64,000 nt of DNA from Ctena decussata (lineage: Eukaryota; Mollusca; Bivalvia; Lucinida; Lucinidae). A program made the translations under genes and the position numbers. Positions 1 to 13,062 of the stretch are shown piece by piece (positions within the stretch are counted from its first letter, which is position 1; each line of letters begins with the position of its first letter). Below the pieces are notes generated by a model. That model searched no databases and was not told the origin of the DNA. It saw nothing but the letters and a program-made list of their open reading frames with translations. Where the stretch lies: contig OZ022499.1 of NCBI GenBank assembly GCA_963989385.1, forward strand, positions 53,681,757 through 53,745,756, given 5' to 3'.

Positions 1-1575
1 ATTGCTGGAAAAGACACAACATATTGGATATATGCTGAGATTTGCGTACACATGTAGAGCTATTTTTTATAGATACGTACAACAGACGCCACAGCTGACG
101 CACAGTGACACTGCACTCACCAACTTCCACCCTGGTACCACTATTTTGCAACCGAGGGCACACCTGGGCATATTTACAGGTTTGTTGGATAAAAGGAATT
201 GAAAGAATATATGCCGCCTGTGTAAAAAGCGACAATTGTAATCACTAGGCCAAGGGATACAAAAGCAAGCATTCATTGTAAGAAGATATCATTGAATTGT
301 TGCATGGGTGAATAATTTGCACCCAAGTTACCTCATCGTTCGGAATGACTGAGGACTTTTACATTTTTTCGGCAGAACATTGCAAAGAGCCTACATTGTA
401 AAAAAAGAATGCTTTCTTGACATTTCTGCTAAATGCTGTCTTTTAACGCCTTCCTAACACTGCTTTGCAGCTTTGATTAGATGAAATCGAAAACTTTTGA
501 TGAAATATGCCTGAAAATGTATGGGGAGCTTATGGATCTGGGGTACAAGATCCAATCCAAGAAATCGGGGTTCATTTTGTTTCGGTCGATAACTGGTGTT
601 ATTACCTACCCCACCGAGTTTCTGGAAACTTGGTGTGTAAATTGGTCTTAAAAATAACTTATTTGTAAGAATTATGGATAATTTACTATAATTTCTGGCC
701 GAGATTTGACACCTTTCCACGTCCAATATCACAGAAATGAACAGATTAAACTTACTTTCAGACCAGTAACTTGAGTGTTTGAGATTTTCACTGGACTGAT
801 ACCGAGCGAATTTCAATATATTCTGATAAAATCATAGTAATTGAAACTGTGTTAAGCCCTGACTTGGAACTACGAATGGAAGTTGACGGTGAACGATAGT
901 ACAGAAACATTCAAAACAAAACAAAAAAGTAAAAAAGAACAAAAGTAGAAGGAAAAAAAGAGAAATGTCTGAAGTAGCGGGATATGCGCCGTTTTCGATG
1001 CTTTTATAATACTACTGCTCCACTTATATTGTGCATCGTACAAAAAACATTATGGATACTTTTTTATTTATTCATTTATTTATGTATTCATTTATTTATT
1101 TAACTATTTATTTTGTATTTCATCGCTGCTTCATTCAATTTGTGCGCTGTACAAAACGCATTCTGATGAAAATCATTACTAATAAACGGGTGCATATGAT
1201 ACAAGAGCTGTTTCCCCCTAAATAGGCTTATTTTATCAATGTCTAGACATGTGAGATTTGTTAACCTTGTTTTGCTTGATATAAAATTTCAAATTAATAA
1301 TTATAATGCACTTTCATTCATTTAGCGTTTCAGAACTCCAGTAGATTCTGTTTTCATTTTCACCGAATAAACGTAAAAATATCGTACGGATAACCGAGCC
1401 TTGATTCAAGGTTGTGTGCCGTTCAATCAAGGTTGTTTCAAGTTTGATTCAAGGCTGTGTGCCCAGTGGGAAGCAGGAGCCGATTATGATCCTGACGTCA
1501 AGGACGTCAACAACTTATAATTTTTTTCTCTCAAATTCTTGGTTTGACGTCTTGCTGTGACAGTGTTACTAGTCT
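1..1575. other. AT-rich non-coding stretch, nothing recognised
   Basis: Only short, unconvincing open frames occur. A TTTA-rich simple-sequence patch lies at about 1059-1122. Around 1398-1460 a short phrase (GATTCAAGGTTGTGTGCC-like) recurs two to three times. I see no coding or RNA signal. Confidence 0.5.
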
Positions 1576-1581
1576 AGGAGG

Positions 1582-1733
1582 CGCACTTTACGTCATCTTT
1601 ATAGTACCTATTTTTTTTGTTCCGTCGGTCCCGCACTTTACGTCATATTTATAGTACCTATTTTTTTTTGTTCCGTCGGTCCCGCACTTTACGTCATCTT
1701 TATATTACCTATTTTTTTGTTCCGTCGGTCCCG
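1582..1733. repeat. Tandem repeat, ~51-bp unit x 3
   Basis: Three head-to-tail units start at about 1582, 1632 and 1683. Each opens with CGCACTTTACGTCAT, continues through a T-rich tract of varying length, and closes with TTCCGTCGGTCCC. Unit lengths differ mainly in the T run. Each unit carries an ACGTCA half-CRE-like word, but no gene is nearby to give that meaning. Confidence 0.9.
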
Positions 1734-1735
1734 CT

Positions 1736-3119
1736 AATCAATCTTCCGTCCACTTTAAAATAGAAATTTGCTGAAGGTCGTCGGTATGTGCATGCCTGGG
1801 GTAGATGGTTAAACTTCGGTGGGGGCATGGGAACATTGACTCGCCCCCTGACACGCCCAAAGCTTACCAGCTCGTGATGGGAAAAATATTTCCAGTCCTA
1901 TGATTTCATTAGCAAAGACAGTATAAAACCGGACTGGAGTAAATCGTATTGTGACTGAAATTGATCGACAGGGTGAACAACTGTACTCGTATGTTGTTTG
2001 TATTTACAATAACATATATTTGCACACGTACACTGGTATTTTAGGGTAAACGGATATCATTACCGGAAAGTAAGCCATATCATTGCAACACTGTTATTTT
2101 CGTATATTCCTCATTCCTCAAATGGGGTCAACTCTTGAATAGAACTTATTTGCTCCCTTGGGAGCAAAAAAGTTCCTTTAAGAGTATACCCCTGTTTAAA
2201 AAGGTTTTACTGTCCATGGGAGCTAACAGGAAGTCACAAAATAGGTCTACCTTTGACAAAATAGTGAAAAACAAAAAGAGAAACATGGCGGTCTACTCAA
2301 ATACCCTAATCAATACATTGTCACAGTTTTGACTCTTCGGTACTCCGTAATGAGTATAGCTTGCAACTCATATAACGGTCATCGTATGTATGAACCTACA
2401 AATCATAATGGAGTTTTTGCACTGACAGAAACATAACCATTTCGCGTCGACTGAATAGTATGCAAATACATAAAAAAGAAAACAAATGCAGGTAAATGTG
2501 TATATATAGAAGGCAGTGATTCCTATCCTTCAAGTAATGATTTGACGAACTTTAAAGGAAGAACTACTAGAGTTTCAATTATAAGAAGTATTTTCATTAC
2601 TCCAAATGTTGCTCATGGGAATAGATGACAAGAAGTGTCTCTTTAAAACGATTCGATTTAATCAGTTTTATATAGATTTCTAGTTTTAAGGTGTATTGGT
2701 ACACTGCTAGCTTTTCTGCGTTTTTTTTTACAAAGGGAGACCTTTTTATGACTGCCTGTTTAAGTCCCTTCTAAGATGGGGATTACTCTTGAAGGAAAGA
2801 ATTTGCTCCCTTGAAAGGTTGATGCCCATTTAGTAAAGATTTTCAAAAATATAGATGATAGAACTGCTTCCTCTGAAATTGTACCCATTAACCTAAAGTC
2901 AAGATTGATTTTAATGCACTTTAAAAACAGCTTAGACAGCATTTTGTCAGCATTTATATTAATTTCGTAGTGTATTAATAAAGACGTAGACAAGCTTCTT
3001 ACATTGAGCCTTTGTTATCTGGTAGGTCTTTGGTAATACACAAGAAACATTCGTGTGCAAATTGGCTTCTAATATATTCCATGCTGTCTGCTGCGACACT
3101 TATAGACTGAATATTGACT
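1736..3119. other. Non-coding; holds degraded copies of a dispersed TTTGCTCC repeat
   Basis: Segments at about 2104-2250 and 2745-2830 resemble each other and later segments (3420-3530, 29225-29345, 32195-32290, 32625-32800, 47390-47530, 49915-50010, 53505-53600). They share phrases of the type 'actcttaaaggaaagaa' and 'tttgctcc', often with a short inverted GGGAGCAAA copy. This is an old interspersed repeat family. The rest shows nothing I recognise. Confidence 0.45.
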
Positions 3120-3355
3120 GAGCCGCGACACGAGAAAACCAACAAAGTGGTTGTGTGCCAAGCAGAGACTCAGATCATCAGGGGCATCCGCCCAGTCTGA
3201 TCAGAGCCTTCGCTGTCCGCATAGAGGTAGCTTAGACCCCTAGCTACCCTTTAAGCACTAAGTGAAGAGCCTGATCGGACTGGGCGGATCCCCAGGTTTA
3301 CATGAGTTTGCGCTGGGCGCAGAACCATTTTGTTGGTTTACTCGTGTCGCTGCTC
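3120..3355 (+). repeat. Palindromic MITE family P1, copy 1
   Basis: This is a ~236-bp near-perfect fold-back repeat. The left end GAGCCGCGACACGAGAAAAC is mirrored by GTTTTCTCGTGTCGCGGCTC at the right end (slightly decayed here). Inner arms read CAGACTCAGATCAG...CCGCCCAGTCTGATCAG and return in reverse complement. A short asymmetric core (TTAGACCC..TAGCTACCC) gives the orientation. There is no open frame, so movement would depend on a transposase supplied elsewhere. Ten further copies lie in the window. Confidence 0.9.
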
Positions 3356-6087
3356 AATTGTGAAATGAGTACGCCACTATGCTTTTCCTGCAATTTTAAG
3401 GAGGAGAAACATTTTTTACAGCTTTCTGTTTGCTTCCCTGGACAATGAGATTCTTCCAAAATGTGGTTTACTCTTAAAGGAAAGACGTTTCTCCTAGAGA
3501 ATCATCTTTTTAAAGAACTGACCCCATTGAAAATGGATACAATAAAAAATCGTAAGAGTTACATCCCCGAAAGTATATCAAAGCACCTTAATGTCTACCT
3601 TGTGCTGTCTAGCTCCTACAGTTTCCTGTGTAATACTACTTATTGTGTATTGTTTACTGCAACACTAGTATACACACATCCAAGAGCATAACGACACGCT
3701 TCTCCCTCTGCATCACTTGTGCTGTTTAATGCCTACTGTGAAAATGTATCTGCGCATTTGCAAATGCATGCGCTAATACTTTACAAATATCAACTGTGTA
3801 CTATTTACTTTCTAATTTAAAGTGTTTACTTTCCACTGTTTATTGCATACTTTGTACTTTTAGTGTGCACTGTTCAATGTACACCGATTACTGTTTCACA
3901 GTAAACATTTTCTACAGTCATTTTAAATTGCGATCAGAGCCAATACTTGTACACACAACGTATATGCCATTTATGAAATAAAAAGGCCAATCTTATGCTC
4001 TAAAAGTGCCCTGGGTAGACCTAACGTATGAAAATTTCAAACTAATGTCCGTCTCCGTATTTCACAGAAAACATCCATCTTCCCAGATATAAACCAATGC
4101 AGAAAGACAGCAATATCACACATGATAATATAAGAAGACACTGTCCAGCAGTGGCTGCGTATTATTCTTTTGTCTGATACAATAGACTTGTTTTTATCCG
4201 TCATCGAACTAATTTGACAATGTGTAGGTTTTGAATTTTCTATTATCACAAGGGGCAACACAGTCTGGGGGGAACAAGGCTAGAGAGAGTCTCGTGGTGT
4301 TATCGGAGATGGCTACTACATCCAAGTGTCAAAAGTCTTTCCCCAAAATGTTTTTCCATTGACTTTAGTGCTTTTGCAAGTGTGCAAGAAATGTTACTGT
4401 GAAACTTGTATTCAAATTTTCATGACATTTTTTTTTTCATACCTAAAAATCTAAACGATTTCTGCAATATAAAATAATTTTTAGCTTGCCCTAAACCTAC
4501 TTACAATTAAACTACAAGTGTTTGAACTTCAATTAAATTTTCAGAAATGCAGTTTGAGGGCTGGATTTGGATTTTGATTGTTTCAGTTCCTGGTCTTTGC
4601 ATACTTTTTACTTCTGTTGTACAAAATTTGCTAAAAAATTACTGGTGTTGTTTCTTAAAGCATATTTCTAAACGGACAATAAACTAGAGTTCAAATCAAA
4701 ATTATTAGATGTTGCCAAAATTATCGCTCTTTCTGATTATATAAAATTTAATATCGTGCGATAAGCAGTTTTGCTGCAGCAAAATTCTCTGCACACTTGA
4801 AAATGCATTGAAGTCTATGGAACATATGTTTTTTACACTTGGCTGTATTATGTACCTGAAGACAATCAAAACTAATTGATTGCACAGAGAAAAAATATTT
4901 ATCTGTTGCGTTTAGCTCAGTTTCTAAGTAAGCACAAGGGCTAGAGTTTTTAAACTTGCTCATTAGCTCATTGCATTAAGGAGCCATATCATGCGACTTC
5001 CGACAATTTGGCAATTTTGTTATGTGATATTCTGATCCTCCATCTCATTTATATAGGGTAATCAGATAACTCACATTTGGCTCTATTGCTTGGGTCACTC
5101 AGGTTGTCATCAATGTCACATTGTTGGAAATAACATGATATGGCTCAAAATTTTGTTCACAGGGAGCATATAGAATAAGTTTTGTATGGATTCAACCATT
5201 TAATCTGTTTTTTCCATGTCAGGCAAAGACCTGTTTCTTTTCTTTCGAGAGGAGTAAACTCTTTTTTTTTTGTAATAAAGAGGATTATCTTGAAGAGTAT
5301 ATACCGAAGTTCACACCAGTACTATCTGTTTGTAATTTTGATTTACTCGTATATTCATTTACGATAATAATACACTGTTGATTTATGTTTGTTTAGTCAT
5401 TCTATATTACATGTATTTTATGAAAAGAGTTTGCATGTGTAGTGTTACCCCGAGCTGTTTCTTTTATTTTGTCCATTTATTGTTGTGGGGGAACACGGAA
5501 TTTGATTTTGTTTTCAGTTCCTGAGCATATCATATACTTTTATGCTATAAAGCCGCTGTTTTATCTTTAATTCTATCATTGTTCTTGTCACTCAACGTAG
5601 GAGAGAGAGGGGCGATAGAAATGAACCTCGTACGTGCGTATGTGAGTGACCACCTGGTCTGAAATTTTGACCGTGGAAGCTGATTTTTTGGTAAACTATT
5701 AGAATATGATGTATCCTTATGAAACGAATTATACTGTGGTCCGAAATGAATGAGTTATTTTCATTTTCAGATAGACGACATTTTGAACCTGATCTTTGCC
5801 TATAAATGAAAATTCTGTCGATAAATAGAAATGATAGATGAGCATATTTTTTTTCATTGGGCCTTTCTAAACAGTTATAAAGTTACTTGCTTAGATGGCT
5901 GTATGATCTGCAAATTTACTTTTTAACATAATTTCAGTCATATCTGGACTCTGGGAGGGTGATAATGTAAGACTGTGTGAAATGGAACTCCGTTTACGGT
6001 TGAAAACATTTCCGCTTCCAGCCGGAATCGATCTCGGAAAGCTATACTGGCTTAGAATTTCTGTCTGAATCCTTTCATGTATTTGGG
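3356..6087. other. AT-rich non-coding stretch
   Basis: A degraded TTTGCTCC-family segment lies at about 3420-3530. About 3700-3960 is a low-order, degenerate run of TACTGTTTACTTT-like phrases. The remainder contains only short chance open frames and homopolymer T/A runs. I recognise no gene or RNA. Confidence 0.45.
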
Positions 6088-6352
6088 TGACCACCAATGG
6101 AATTTCATCTGTGCAGAAAAAAACAGGAGCCGTATTTATAAAACGACTTAAGTGTTTGCTATGCTGTTGCTAAGGCTAAATTTCTTTGAAGGAGATTCCC
6201 TAGAACTATGAAATTTGCTCTGGAGGAACAGTCTGAAAAAGCAAACCTCCTTTATAGAAATAAAGCCTTAGCATAAGCATAGCAACCACTTCAGTCGTTT
6301 TATAAATACGGCCCCTGGTTTTCTTCTGCACAGATAAAATTTTATGGGTGGT
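6088..6352. repeat. Palindromic MITE family P2, copy 1, within a larger palindrome
   Basis: The inner part (about 6127-6318) is a fold-back repeat with ends of the form CCAGGGGCCGTATTTATAAA (GGAGCC at the left end here), followed by CGACTTAAG and GGTTGCTATGC. The same family recurs at 45416-45643 and 50517-50745. Only in this copy do the flanks also pair: left GGTGACCACC..TCTGTGCAGAA mirrors right TTCTGCACAGA..GGTGGTTAC. That gives a palindrome of about 265 bp. Confidence 0.8.
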
Positions 6353-8750
6353 TACAGTAATTACAGTTTACATACAGAGCAATCACTTCATGTATACATT
6401 TTTCTGAGGAAACAGTTCTCTTACAATATCAAATTGAATTTCAAGAGCTTGATGTCGGTCTGTGGCTAAATATAACACAGCACGCCTAAATATCGCGACC
6501 ACGTTCAGATTTTTCCGCCAGTTGAATAGTGAAGTTTAAAAAAAAAGACGTCGTGAGACAATTTTATGAATAAATTACGAGAATTTACAGCCACAGCACA
6601 TCCACGATTTACAGGAAGCCCAAATAGTCAGAAAAGAAGCTTATCGAGATTAAAAACCAGAGGTCATGACGCTGATTGCAATTGCCAATCCAACGTGAAT
6701 GATGTTACAGTATTAAGACAGTAAGAAATCATCTTAAAGAGTGTTTTATATGATAACGACGTCAGCGCCTTATACATTCAGGAGATGTAACGGTTTTTTA
6801 CACTGACGCCATTTAAGTAAATGTTGCAAATAATTTTTAAGTTTAATAAGAGTCAAGCATTTTGCCATAAAATGTTAAACACTGTCACTAGTGAAACGAT
6901 CATCAGTCAGCAATAAAAAGTGGAATCATTAAATACCCTCAGTATATATGCAAAGGGCTTGTTGTAATAAAATCAATCAAGAAATCATATTTTCAGATTT
7001 AATAATTTGATCAAATGCTATTGGATGACCTTTTCTTATTTTGATTTCAAATATCTGTTTCTAATCAATTAAACTGCGCAAATCAGCAAATGAACCGCGA
7101 CACAACAAAATGAACAAAGCGGAATGGAGGTAGCAAGGACCCGTAGCTTTTATTTCAGCGCACTAAAATCGGCTCAAATCTCAGTGTGTTCCATGGGCTC
7201 TACGCCATTTCGTTTTTCCCTTTACAGCCAGATCTCTGTCAAACAGTTTAATGCTACATTTTATTGTGCTATCTCACTCTAATGTTATATCCTAAACCAC
7301 AAATCTGATATGCCACCGAATCAAATTACCCTGACTTCACATCCTTGCATTTTTAGGGAGGACAGCAACCGAAAAAAGCGCATCTCTGTGTATAACAATC
7401 ACCATAGCATTATATTTTCTTACATGACATCCAACTCCCATGGAAACATAAAGCACCTGCTGTCCAGGAGTATCACACATTTTTATTAATTTATCATAAT
7501 AAAAATAATTATTATCATTACTTTTTTGCTAAAACAGACCTAAGATATATATTAACTGTATCCATTACAGACAGATTCGTTCACCACAGATAAACTACTG
7601 TGACAACAGATGGTTTAGAATCCGCATGTTTCAGCGGATTATTATTTTTTCTATGGAATTGTGTTTGGGTTTTTGTTTGAGCCTTTTTTCTTAGTGTTAT
7701 GGTCATGCTGACCTTGATTTTGTGCAACTTGTATACAGTGGTGGTGGTGGCGGCTGGTGGGCTGGTGGGGAATGGAGGGGGAGGGTCGATGGAAATATCT
7801 CTCGAAGAACTTGATGTGCTGATCATTCTATTTTGACAGAGTTATTCCTCTGTTTGAGTATGCTCCACATGGCTTATTTGTTTAATGATGCAATTTATAT
7901 CGACTTCAATTTTTATGCTTTTCTTGTATAATTGAAATCTGAAAAAGTTCCTTCAAGAGCAGAGAATACATACAGAAGTAGGAACATGGGCCACTTTTAT
8001 GCTTTCTTATAGAAAAACACTGAATACTATTTCAAATCACCAGCATTTACATTGTGGTCACACATAATTCATTCTGGCTTTGATTAAGAAAATTGAATTA
8101 ATGTATATCGTTATCACGGTTTAATAGCAGCTTAATCAATCACGCATTTCCATAGTGATCTAATAAACTACCTATGATGTTTTCAAAGTTGTAAACATAA
8201 AACACTACATTCAAGGCAATAGAAGAAAATATAAAATTTTCCAGTAGTCAGAATTACTACAACTGACACTAAAATTATGAAGTTTGATACAAACGTCATG
8301 TTTTCAAGAAGAAAACTCATGCATCTTAACAAAGTTTGTTTATACTAGGATCGTTTAAGACGAAACTACCCCTATACACCTTCAATTGCAAAAATAATTA
8401 AAATTATGATTTAAATAAAATATTGCTTCAAAGAAAAAATAAAATGTGACCAGTTGAAATTTCTTGATTGTACAGTAACGATGTTTCGTATCTATGGCAT
8501 TGCTTAAACTTAGCAGGGTATTTAACAGTCTCGGCAACAGCAGTTCTTGTAGTCACCTCGTGCCAAAACAGCAACTGTGATTGGTCTGCTTTGTTTAAAA
8601 TAAGTAGGGAAAAATTGATATGCTTTACATTTATACGTGTTCATCTGCCGCTTTGAGCTATGCTCTGAGTGAGCGTACATGTGTATGGGTTTGTGTTTGC
8701 AACTGCGTAGTTTCATTGCTTTACAGGATAGCTTCGAAATCGGTACAAAT
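6353..8750. other. Non-coding; small remnant of MITE P1
   Basis: At about 7090-7150 there is a truncated P1 copy: the left end GAACCGCGACACAACAAAA, then a jump to the GGAGGTAGC core. Otherwise it is AT-rich DNA with short chance open frames and a GGTGGTGG-rich patch at about 7738-7770. No gene recognised. Confidence 0.45.
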
Positions 8751-8993
8751 GAACCGCGACACGACAAAACCAACAAAGTTGCACTGCGAGCCAAGCGAAG
8801 AATCAGATCAGTCTTGGGATCCGCCCAGTCTGACCAGAGTCTTCGCTGTCCGCATGGACCTAGCTTGGGGACCCTTAGCTACTTTTTTCATATCACAGTT
8901 AAAGCTCTTATCAGATTGGGCGGCTGGCCCAGGCTGATCTGAGTCTTCACCTGGCGCACATGCCATTTTATTGGTTTTGTCGTGTCGCAGCTC
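8751..8993 (+). repeat. Palindromic MITE family P1, copy 2
   Basis: Left terminus GAACCGCGACACGACAAAAC and right terminus GTTTTGTCGTGTCGCAGCTC pair with each other. The core TTAGCTAC lies in plus orientation. This copy is more diverged than 9370 and 21480. Overlapping short open frames on both strands here are by-products of the palindrome. Confidence 0.85.
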
Positions 8994-9369
8994 AAATATT
9001 TTTGATATTTCCGTCAAAAACTGCAATCTGCAAATTTTGACAGTTTTTGTATCGCCCAATGAACGTTTATATAGTAAATAATTACGCTTTTATTTTTTAA
9101 ACATTCAAGTTTGATATTATGGCGATTTAGCTTGCAGCTTCTTCAAAGAGATTTAAGACAGAGCTATAATACACAACACTCTTGTTATTATACAAGCTTT
9201 GCTGTTTTGATCTTGCTAATTTGCGGCTCATTTGTAGCATTTTTTCGAGCAATCTATGATTTGAATTCCTCTTGATGGCAAATATGGGCAGCGTAAGTCC
9301 GCGTAATACATGTAATGAGAAGACAGTTCAGCTAATTACATTGTAGACTTTTTGATATAAAATATATTT

Positions 9370-9606
9370 GAGCCGCGACACGAGAAAACCAACAAAGTGG
9401 TTGTGCGCCCAGCGTAGACTCAGATCAGCCTGGGCATTCACCCAGTCTGATCAGAGACTTCGCTGTCCGCATGGAGGTAGCTAAGATACTTAGCTATCCT
9501 TTTAAGGGCTTAGCAAAGACTCTGAGCGAACTGGGCGTATGCCAAGGCTGATCTGAGTCTGCGCTGGGTGCACAACCACTTTGTCGGTTTTCTCGTGTCG
9601 CGGCTC
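9370..9606 (+). repeat. Palindromic MITE family P1, copy 3
   Basis: This is a full-length 237-bp copy with well-preserved ends (GAGCCGCGACACGAGAAAAC and its mirror). The core is in plus orientation. Confidence 0.9.
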
Positions 9607-10180
9607 AATTAATCTAAATGATTTGTAAATACATCTGATTACCAGGAAGGAAGTTATTGCCGTTAATTGTATGGGATGTAATTATATACCAAAATAAAAG
9701 AAGCTTCTTTTAATTTACGATGTTATCCATGGACAGGTGAAAAGGTCATCTTCTGTGCCAAAGAATCATTTTTGATTGTGATAAAGTAAAGAATATGTGT
9801 CCGTGTAAAAAGAAAACAAAACACGCGCAAAATTTGACTTTTTTTATTATTATTTATTTTATTTTATTCTCTTTTTACTTTTCATTTCATTTGACAGTAT
9901 CTGTAACACGAAAGAGCGTGATATTATTTTTCCCGGCCGGTGGTGTTATAAAAATAATGCAAAGAAAACACAAAGCCCTGTTATATGTTAACCAAATACC
10001 AAAGGCAAGTATTAATGCTCTTTTAGTTAATATTGAAGACATACGTACCATGACCTTTGACCATCACTTTTTTCTCCTCATCCTGTAGAATTAAATAACT
10101 CAGCAGGACAATACAGGCAAAACATGCTTTTACCAACAATAATGGATAAACACTTCTAATCTGCGTATTGTGTTAAAGGT
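9607..10180. other. Non-coding stretch
   Basis: AT-rich DNA with a T/A-rich tract at about 9838-9900. The 97-codon open frame here shows no recognisable family. Nothing else is supported. Confidence 0.4.
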
Positions 10181-10189
10181 GGTACAGTT

Positions 10190-10795
10190 AAACAAAGCTA
10201 ATGCAGCCGATACTGAAGCCTCGTTTTTGGATTTACATTTATCTGTTTCAAATGGATTTGTTTCATCCAAAATTTATGATAAACGCGATGACTTTGATTT
10301 TGACATAGTACATTTTCCATTTTAAATGGTGATGTTCCCCGTTCCGCCTCTTACGGGGTTTACATTTCTCAAATTATTCGGTTTGCTAGAGTGTCTAGTC
10401 ATGTGACTAACTTCAATGCCCGTAATAAAATTTTAACTGCTAAGCTTCTCCCACAGGGCTATAGATATCATAAACTTCGAAAAGCATTTTCAAAATTCTT
10501 TCGCCGACACTATAAATTGGTTTCTAAATTCAATGTCGGATTAAAAAGCCTTTTGCAACAGGGCCTATCGGAATCAGAATTTTATCGTGACTTAGCCTAT
10601 AAATTCAAATTTTTTTAGGTAAGTCCGATTTTTCTGATCAGTTTAGGAAAATTATCGTTCGTTACGAACGTATTGGATATAAAATAAATGTAATGCTACA
10701 GTCTGCATGTTTAGTGGTTAACCCAATTATGGTTAAACACTTTGCTTCCCTTTTTAATTGCATGCCGGTTGGTTAGGCATGAGACTCAATAATGG
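10190..10795 (+). pseudogene. Degraded reverse-transcriptase-type mobile element, C-terminal part
   Basis: Translated pieces in successive frames form one decayed protein tail. About 10195-10326 reads ..ASFLDLHLSVSNGFVSSKI..YDKRDDFDFDIV. About 10391-10618 reads ..NFNARNKILTAKL..GYRYHKLRKAFSKFFRRHY..FNVGLKSLLQQGLSE. About 10620-10785 continues ..DQFRKIIVRYERIGY..QSACLVVNP. The wording resembles a family of metazoan reverse-transcriptase elements in which the polymerase lies further upstream. No catalytic motif survives in the window. Frame breaks near 10326 and 10617 show it is dead. Assignment to a named clade (for example Penelope-like) would be a guess. Confidence 0.5.
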
Positions 10796-11059
10796 GCCCG
10801 ACATAAAGCTATTTAATTTAGTTGGTTGGGGCCGGAGTTTGCCTTGTCTGTTGCTTGGTTATTCGGGGTTCAACTGATAGTTTTCTTTTGCTGTGGTATT
10901 TCAGTGGTGTTGTCTGACTTCCCAGGGGTCTCCTGGTGTCGCATTACGTTCTTCCCGTCGAGTCCTCATCTCTGATTCATCATAGGCCTTATCCGTGATT
11001 TGTTTGTTTCCGGTGATGATTCATTGATGAGTTAGGAAACCTTCATGCGGACCAAACAG
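10796..11059. other. Stretch between two reverse transcriptase fragments
   Basis: There is no open frame of note. It may be untranslated tail of the plus-strand element ending near 10795, or of the minus-strand fragment ending at 11060. Confidence 0.3.
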
Positions 11060-11422
11060 CTAACTTAATATTTCAAACACTGCCAATGGGGTTTGAAATG
11101 TCAGGGAATGATGATTCCTGGTACGCCTATTTGGGGGAACAAGGTCATTTATGGGTATACTGGCTGCACCCCTCAGACCTTTGTAAAGCATTATAAGTCT
11201 ACTATCTTTCCTTCTCTTTTTTAGGGATTCCCACTTAAGTTTCTCCAGAAGCAGAGGGCGAGGTTTGGGCCCAGTAAAACATGTTAAAGCCCCCCAGTTA
11301 TATTTTGCTGACCGTTCCAAAGCAGTACTTCTGTTGAGGTTCATTGATGTTATATTGTGCTGTGTCCGCTTGTCTATGATCTCTGACGGTTTGGTGACCC
11401 GTATTGCTGCCCAATCTGCCAT
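11060..11422 (-). pseudogene. LINE reverse transcriptase C-terminal fragment
   Basis: A 120-codon open frame contains the linker seen after the polymerase domain of many non-LTR retrotransposons: ..LEKLKWESLKKRRKDSRL followed by MLYKGLRG, IPINDLVPP and RTRNHHSLTF. The first ~45 residues are less typical and may be decayed. Everything upstream (endonuclease and catalytic polymerase) is missing, so this is a truncated, immobile remnant. Comparable motifs occur at 15638-16675, but that is a different family with a cysteine-histidine tail. Confidence 0.6.
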
Positions 11423-11681
11423 CTGTTTTGTTTTGTTTTGTACCTAAAATAAAAAAATAAGTAAAAATAGATGTTGATGCTGTTATTTGCGTAGCTCAAT
11501 GACCATCTGTTTGGGAAAGAGCTGCTCATTCGGTTAACTATGCGTGTCTTTCGTAAACTTGTGTCACTTTCTGTGTGTATGTGCTTCTTTCCCTATTGGT
11601 TTTGAGAACGGAATGTGGGATTTGATTGTATTTATTTAATTCCTGATCTTTGCCCATCTTTTTACTTTGTTTTAAATAATT

Positions 11682-11915
11682 GAGACGCGATACGAGGAAA
11701 CCAACAATGTGGTTGTGCGCCCAGCGCAGACTCAGATCAGCCTGTGCATCCGCCCAGTATAATCAGAGTCTTCTTTGTCCGCAAGGAGGTAGCTTAGACC
11801 CTTAGCTACCCTTTAAGCACTTAGCGAAGAGTCTGATCAGCATTGGTGGATGCCCAGGCCGATCTTAGTGCGCTGGGCACACAACCACTTTGTTGGTTTT
11901 CTCGTGTCACGGCTC
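11682..11915 (+). repeat. Palindromic MITE family P1, copy 4
   Basis: Ends GAGACGCGATACGAGGAAAC and GTTTTCTCGTGTCACGGCTC pair with several mismatches. The core TTAGACCCTTAGCTACCC is in plus orientation. Confidence 0.88.
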
Positions 11916-13062
11916 AATTATAAAAAAACGTAGCTAAGATTCTAAGCTACTGTATCGCATCAAAAAGGGCTTCCTAGCTATTATTCATTCAAATCATGGA
12001 CCTATATGGATTAAATAGGTCACTGTTCAAACTCTTTCTTGAACGTTTAGGTAGACCAGATAATAACAGTTTTCAACTATGTATAAGGTGTATGTACAAT
12101 GGGCGCATTCATTAAATAAAGGGTAGGCAAATATACCCATATAACACATCCAGCATAAATACTACATTCCTGTATAGATATGCAGGAACTCATCGTCCAT
12201 ATATACGAGGGGTGATCGAAAAGTACTGAGCATCACCATGTTTTGAAAACTTTGGAGTTAATTGGAGTTATTGATTCTAAACAGCCATTTTCCAGAGCAA
12301 CAATTACCACATTTCGGGAATTCATCTTAAATTTCAATTGGATGACGCTTCACCTTTTACAGTTACCCCCATGAGTGCACTGTATAACTCTTTGACCAAC
12401 CATAACTTTAGCAGAGACAAACATTTTGCAATTGTTTTGTGCAAATATATGTCCTGCAGCATTCCGGTATTTGATGATACACGCAAACATAAAATTATTC
12501 CATTTCAGAATAAAAAGCAAAATTTTAATTTCCAGGAAATGTCTAATTTGAGAGTTTCTGCAGATAGTGCATGTCGGAGTCGCATGCTCTGCGTGTTCAG
12601 TCAGGAGTGGATATCTTTTAACTCTTTTTGACGAAAATCATGTAAGATGCCAATGTTTATTTGTGTGTAAGCATTGTTTGGTCTTGCTCACTATGTTCCT
12701 AATAAACACAAAAGAAGGAACTGGGTCTCTAAATTTCAGGGTTGCAATATTTAAGGGTTTACGGTGAAGCCACCAGATGCCAAAATATTTTTTTCCATCA
12801 AACAATTGACAAATGATCATATACGCATGTACTACAAAAAGAACCATTTAAATCTTGTAGAATGTGAAGAAAGATTTTTCAAAGTAATGCAAGGTAAATA
12901 GATTTTAAATGTTATTTTAAAAATATGCCACCCCTCTTATGTTTAAGGCGCTGTCAAAAAGAAATCTTTCGCCAAATATTTTGAAACTTCCACCGATAGC
13001 TAGTGAATATTAAGTAATTGCATTCCTGTTAACCACGCATGTGCAGACTCACTAAATATACC
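11916..13062. other. Non-coding stretch with a single mariner-like end
   Basis: At about 12204-12232 the phrase ACGAGGGGTGATCGAAAAGT looks like one terminal inverted repeat of a mariner-type element. I found no matching opposite end and no transposase nearby. The other open frames (12338-12631, 12567-12767) show no recognisable family. Confidence 0.35.

Noticed and set aside
8620..8942. Two overlapping ~90-105-codon open frames
   Set aside because: They overlie MITE P1 copy 2 and its flank; the same peptides recur in part at other copies (for example 55848-56057).
12204..12232. Second mariner element (ACGAGGGGTGATCGAAAAGT)
   Set aside because: Only one end is present; no opposite end or transposase was found.
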